Shown here piece by piece: positions 60,442-64,000 of a stretch of DNA of 64,000 nt. The position numbers were made by a program, and so were the translations under genes. The notes beneath the pieces were generated by a model, which saw only the letters and a list, made by a program, of their open reading frames with translations, made no database searches and was not told the origin of the DNA. How positions within the stretch are numbered: the first letter of the stretch is position 1; the number at the start of each line of letters is the position of its first letter. The stretch is from WHSW01 sp963742205 (GTDB lineage: Bacteria; Actinomycetota; Thermoleophilia; Solirubrobacterales; 70-9): contig CAVUKZ010000009.1 in assembly GCA_963742205.1 (NCBI GenBank), positions 1 to 64,000 of the forward strand. The letters run 5' to 3'.

Positions 60442-61926
60442 ATGGAGCTTCGGGAGTTGCTCGCCGGCGCCGACGTAATCGAGATTGCCGGGGATGCGGG
60501 GGTCGAGATCTCGGGCCTCGCCTACGACAGCCGGCGGGTCGGGCCGGGGTACGCGTTCTTCGCGATTCCGGGGCTGACGGCCGACGGCCACGGGTTCGCG
60601 CCGCTCGCCGTTCAGGCGGGCGCCGACGCGGTCGTGGTCGAGCGCAGGCTCGAGCTCGAGCCGTACGTGGTCCAGGCGGTCGTCGGCGACGCCCGGGCTG
60701 CGATCGCACACGCAGCGGTGCGCTTTTACGAGGACCCCACCTATGAGCTGCGCGTCGCCGGGATCACCGGCACCAACGGCAAGACGACGACCGCGTTCCT
60801 GATCCGCCACATCCTCGAGCGGGCCGGCGTCCAGACGGGCCTGCTGGGGACCGTGAAGCGCGTGGTCGGCGGGACGGAGGAGCCGGTTGAGCGCACGACG
60901 CCCGAGGCGCTCGACCTCCAGGCGACCTTCCGCCGGATGGCCGACGCCGGCGACCTTGCCTGTGCGATGGAGGTGTCCTCGCACGCGCTCGCCCTGCACC
61001 GGGTGGACGGGGTCCGCTTCGCCGTTGCGGCGTTCACCAACCTGACCCAGGACCACCTCGACTTCCACGGCGACATGGAGGCGTACTTCGTCGCCAAGCG
61101 CAGTCTGTTCGCGGGCGGGCGCGCCGACCGCGCGGCGATCAACATCGACGACCCGTACGGCGACAAGCTCGCGGCCGAGTTCGAGGCGACGACCTTCTCG
61201 GCCACCGGTGACGAGCGCGCCGACGTGCGCGCGGTCGACCTGCGCCTGGACGCCGCCGGCGCGCGCTTCCGCTGCATCGGCGCCGACGGCGAGGTGGACG
61301 TCGCGCTGCCGCTCCCGGGGCGCTTCAACGTCGAGAACGCGCTCTGCGCGCTCGTCGTCGCCATGGAGCTCGGCGTCGGCCTCGCGGACGCCGCGGCGGC
61401 GCTCGGCGACGCCGAACGGGTCCCCGGTCGGTTCGAGCCCGTCGACGAGGGGCAGCCGTTCGCCGTCCTGGTCGACTACGCGCACACGCCGGACTCGCTC
61501 GAGAACGTCCTCGTCTCCGCCCGCCAGATCACCCCGCCGGAAGCGCGCCTGATCTGCGTCTTCGGCTGCGGCGGCGACCGCGACCGCGACAAGCGCCCCC
61601 TCATGGGCGAGATCGCGGCCCGGCTCGCGGACCTCGCCGTGGTCACATCCGACAATCCGCGCTCCGAGGACCCGGAGGCGATCATCGACGAGATCCGGGC
61701 TGGGATCACCGGGGCGCAGCGGGCCGAGGTCGCGGTGGAGGCCGACCGCCGCGCCGCGATCGCGCTCGCGCTCGCCGCCGCCGCGCCCGGCGACACCGTC
61801 GTGATCGCGGGCAAGGGCCACGAGCAGGGTCAGGAGTTCGAGCACGGCCGCAAGATCCCGTTCGACGACCGCGAGGTCGCCGGGGAGGAGCTGCGCACGC
61901 TGGCCGGGTCCGCGGCGCGCGCGTGA
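60442..61926 (+). CDS. murE: UDP-MurNAc-L-Ala-D-Glu: meso-diaminopimelate ligase
   Basis: A 494-residue Mur ligase. N-terminal uridine-binding part ISGLAYDSRRVGPGYAFFAIPG, ATP loop GITGTNGKTTTAFLIR (about 109-124), NLTQDHLDFHGDMEAYFVAK, FNVENALCALV and VDYAHTPDSLENVL. DNPRSEDPEAIIDEI carries the DNPR motif that selects meso-diaminopimelate, so the wall is mDAP-type. Four-base overlap with murF. Confidence 0.94.
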   Translation: MELRELLAGADVIEIAGDAGVEISGLAYDSRRVGPGYAFFAIPGLTADGHGFAPLAVQAGADAVVVERRLELEPYVVQAVVGDARAAIAHAAVRFYEDPTYELRVAGITGTNGKTTTAFLIRHILERAGVQTGLLGTVKRVVGGTEEPVERTTPEALDLQATFRRMADAGDLACAMEVSSHALALHRVDGVRFAVAAFTNLTQDHLDFHGDMEAYFVAKRSLFAGGRADRAAINIDDPYGDKLAAEFEATTFSATGDERADVRAVDLRLDAAGARFRCIGADGEVDVALPLPGRFNVENALCALVVAMELGVGLADAAAALGDAERVPGRFEPVDEGQPFAVLVDYAHTPDSLENVLVSARQITPPEARLICVFGCGGDRDRDKRPLMGEIAARLADLAVVTSDNPRSEDPEAIIDEIRAGITGAQRAEVAVEADRRAAIALALAAAAPGDTVVIAGKGHEQGQEFEHGRKIPFDDREVAGEELRTLAGSAARA

Positions 61927-63272
61927 TCGAGCTCGCGCCGGAGCGGATCGCGGCGGAGGCCGCGGCGGAGGTCGCCGCCCGCGGCGGCGCGGGACGGCCG
62001 GAGCGCGGGGTGATCGACTCGCGCGACGTCCGGCCGGGTGACCTCTTCTTCGGCCTCCGCGGCCAGCGCGCCGACGGCGGCGAGCATGCCGCCGCCGCGC
62101 TCGACGCGGGCGCCTGGGGGGTGGTCGTGGACCCGGCGCGCGCCGGCGAGCTCGCCGCCGGCGCTTCCGGCTGGGTCTTCGCCGCGCCCGACCCACTGCG
62201 GGGGCTGCAGACCCTCGCCCGCGCCTGGCGGCGCGAGCTCGCCTGCCCGCTCGTGGGGATCACCGGCTCGACCGGGAAGACCTCGGTCAAGGACATCACC
62301 CGCGCGTTGTTACCGGCGCGGGTGCACGCCAGCCCGGAGAACTTCAACACCGAGATCGGCCTGCCCCTGACGCTGCTCTCGGCGCCACCGGAGACCGAGG
62401 TCCTGATCTGCGAGATGGCCATGCGCGGGATGGGCCAGATCGCCGAGCTCTGCGAGATCGCCGAGCCCGACGTCGCCGCGATCACCAACATCGGCCCGGT
62501 CCACCTCGAGCTCCTCGGCACGATCGAGGCGATCGCCGAGGCGAAGGCGGAGATCATCGCGGGGCTGGGCGACGACGGCCGGGCGGTGCTGCCGGCGGAC
62601 GCCGAGGCGCTCGAGCCGCACCTCGCCGAGGGCCTCGCGACGATCACGTTCGGCGCCGGGGGTGAGGTCTTCGCGCGCGACCACGAGTCCACGGGCCACC
62701 GAATGCGGGCGACGATCGTCACCCCTGAGGGCGAGGCCGAGTTCGAGTTCGATTTCGACGAGCTCCACAACCTCGCGAACGCCGTGTGCGCGGTGGCGAT
62801 CGGCGTCGCTCTCGAGGTCCCGGTGCCCGAGATGGCGCGTCGGACGGCGCGCATATCCTTCTCCCGGCTGCGGGGCGAGCGGCTCGAGCTCCCCGGAGGC
62901 TCCGTGCTGATCAACGACTGCTACAACGCCAACCCGATCTCGATGCACGCGGCGCTCGACCACCTAGCGTCGCTTGCAGTCGATGGCCGGAGGATCGCCG
63001 TCCTCGGCGGCATGGCAGAGCTCGGACCCGACGGCCCCGGCTATCACCACGAGGCCGCGGCGCACGCCCGCAGCCTGGGGATCGGGCCGATCGTGGGCGT
63101 CGGCGAGCTCGCCCGCGAGTACGCGGGTGACGAGTGGGTGTCGGACCCAGCCGCAGCAGCGGCGGTCGTCGCCGAGATCCTCGGCGAGGGCGACGCGATC
63201 CTGGTCAAGGGCTCGCGGTCGGTCGGCCTCGAGGCCTTTGCCGAGGCGCTGCTCAAAACGGAGCGATCGTGA
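61923..63272 (+). CDS. murF: UDP-MurNAc-tripeptide: D-alanyl-D-alanine ligase
   Basis: A 449-residue Mur ligase: GVIDSRDVRPGDLFFGLRGQ, ATP loop VGITGSTGKTSVKDITRALL (about 109-128), NTEIGLPLTLL, EMAMRGMGQIAELCEIAEPD, ITNIGPVHLELLG and INDCYNANPISMHAALDHL. It adds D-Ala-D-Ala to complete the UDP-pentapeptide. GTG start in the murE stop; its own stop overlaps the mraY start. Confidence 0.94.
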   Translation: MIELAPERIAAEAAAEVAARGGAGRPERGVIDSRDVRPGDLFFGLRGQRADGGEHAAAALDAGAWGVVVDPARAGELAAGASGWVFAAPDPLRGLQTLARAWRRELACPLVGITGSTGKTSVKDITRALLPARVHASPENFNTEIGLPLTLLSAPPETEVLICEMAMRGMGQIAELCEIAEPDVAAITNIGPVHLELLGTIEAIAEAKAEIIAGLGDDGRAVLPADAEALEPHLAEGLATITFGAGGEVFARDHESTGHRMRATIVTPEGEAEFEFDFDELHNLANAVCAVAIGVALEVPVPEMARRTARISFSRLRGERLELPGGSVLINDCYNANPISMHAALDHLASLAVDGRRIAVLGGMAELGPDGPGYHHEAAAHARSLGIGPIVGVGELAREYAGDEWVSDPAAAAAVVAEILGEGDAILVKGSRSVGLEAFAEALLKTERS

Positions 63273-64000
63273 TCGTCGCCGACCTGGGCGACGTCGCCTC
63301 AGGCGCAATCGACCGCGGCGAGGTGCTGATCGCCGGCATGGCGGCGATGCTGATCACGATCTTCCTCGGCCCCAAGTTCATCGAGTGGCTGCGGCTGCGG
63401 GAGTTCGGCCAGCAGATCCGCGAGGAGGGCCCGCAGGAGCATCGCTCGAAGGCGGGCACGCCGACGATGGGCGGGCTGATCCTGTTCCTGGCGATCGCAG
63501 TCCCCTACCTGGTGCTCTCCAAGCGCGATACGGCGAGCCTCGCGGTGTTCGGCGTCGCGGTCGGCTGCGCGGCGCTCGGCTTCGCCGACGATTTCATCAA
63601 GATCTCCAAGCGCCGCTCGCTCGGGCTCTCGGCGCGCTACAAGCTGCTCGGCCAGATCGCCCTCGCCCTCGCCCTGTGGTGGGTCGCCTACGACCAGCTC
63701 GGGCTCGACCCGGTGTTGGAGTCGCGGATCTTCGATGCGCAGATCCACATCGGTCCGGTGCTCTACCTGATCTTCACCTTCCTGGTGATCGCGGGGGCCT
63801 CGAACGCGGTCAATCTCACCGACGGACTCGACGGGCTCGCCGCGGGATCCTGCGCGATCGTGCTGCTCGCCTACATGGCGATCACGATCACGAACGGCCA
63901 GGCCGACCTTGCGCTGCTCGCCGGGTGCTTCGTCGGCGCCTCGATCGGGTTCCTCTGGTTCAACGCCTTCCCCGCGTCGATCTTCATGGGCGACACCGGG
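63269..64000 (+). CDS. mraY: Phospho-MurNAc-pentapeptide transferase (3' partial)
   Basis: First 244 residues of the membrane enzyme making lipid I. Seen are EHRSKAGTPTMGGLILFLAI with the conserved start, LGFADDFIKISKRRSLGLSARYK with the catalytic aspartates, and NAVNLTDGLDGLAAGSCAI with the third aspartate region, ending FPASIFMGDTG at the window edge. Several membrane segments are visible. GTG 63269 overlaps the murF TGA. Confidence 0.94.
   Translation, partial: MIVADLGDVASGAIDRGEVLIAGMAAMLITIFLGPKFIEWLRLREFGQQIREEGPQEHRSKAGTPTMGGLILFLAIAVPYLVLSKRDTASLAVFGVAVGCAALGFADDFIKISKRRSLGLSARYKLLGQIALALALWWVAYDQLGLDPVLESRIFDAQIHIGPVLYLIFTFLVIAGASNAVNLTDGLDGLAAGSCAIVLLAYMAITITNGQADLALLAGCFVGASIGFLWFNAFPASIFMGDTG

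Overview
The window is very GC-rich, gene-dense chromosomal DNA from an actinobacterium. Evidence for this includes an actinobacterial-type dcw cluster led by mraZ, R2-like ligand-binding oxidase, Tad pilus genes and many GTG starts. A member of the Thermoleophilia/Solirubrobacterales is my best guess, but that is an inference from gene content and composition and was not tested. Many genes are preceded by a TAGNNT-like -10 element ending only 6-10 bases before the start codon, which points to widespread leaderless transcription.

Layout. 0-4.7 kb: a PLP-dependent decarboxylase (broken frame), a cytochrome P450, a glutamine-synthetase-like enzyme and a class I glutamine amidotransferase, possibly one amine/amino-acid catabolic cluster. 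4.8-11.4 kb: a sulfatase, tRNA-Glu(CUC), an oxidoreductase of unusual composition, and small enzymes and regulators, with two gene relics. 11.4-13.8 kb: three DUF2294 genes, a STAS anti-anti-sigma factor and a degenerate ATPase-like protein, with a strongly structured leader RNA in front of the first DUF2294 gene. 13.9-17.9 kb: R2lox-type oxidase, TetR regulator, esterase, cNMP-binding protein and a degenerate metallo-beta-lactamase-fold protein.

17.95-24.66 kb is the most interesting locus. A cobalamin riboswitch precedes two exported DUF4430 (transcobalamin beta-domain-like) proteins, an ECF transporter T component and a double ATPase. The last gene is an S component fused to a terpene-cyclase-like alpha/alpha toroid with a C-terminal membrane anchor. 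The two domains of animal intrinsic factor/transcobalamin appear here as separate surface proteins wired into an energy-coupling-factor importer.

24.7-39.2 kb: nitroreductase, glycerol-3-phosphate dehydrogenase, a Rho-like protein with an altered P-loop, a two-component system leading into Tad pilus genes (cpaB; later cpaF-tadB-tadC), a macro-domain protein, and a TauE/DUF4396 pair divided by a CsoR/CstR-like palindrome. These are followed by a solitary structured intergenic RNA candidate, a cupin and a ROK glucokinase. 39.3-51.5 kb: central sugar metabolism (zwf, gnd, pgl, rpiA, tkt, tal, an arginase-like protein, a sugar transporter, pgi, a HAD phosphatase, exoD). 51.5-54.9 kb: an EttA-like ABC-F protein, a hydrolase and a membrane protein. 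55.2-64 kb: the dcw cluster mraZ-rsmH-ftsL-like-ftsI, two inserted minus-strand genes (VOC protein, AraC regulator), then murE-murF-mraY running off the end.

Quality caveat. Several conserved genes are broken by single-base shifts. These are concentrated at 42.9-46.5 kb (rpiA, tkt, tal, arginase-like), where nearly all are extra bases, and at 0.3-2.8 kb. Isolated shifts occur near 12.44, 22.89, 39.45 and 48.70 kb. Because the homology resumes cleanly in the next frame, sequence errors are more likely than true pseudogenes, but raw reads are needed to decide.
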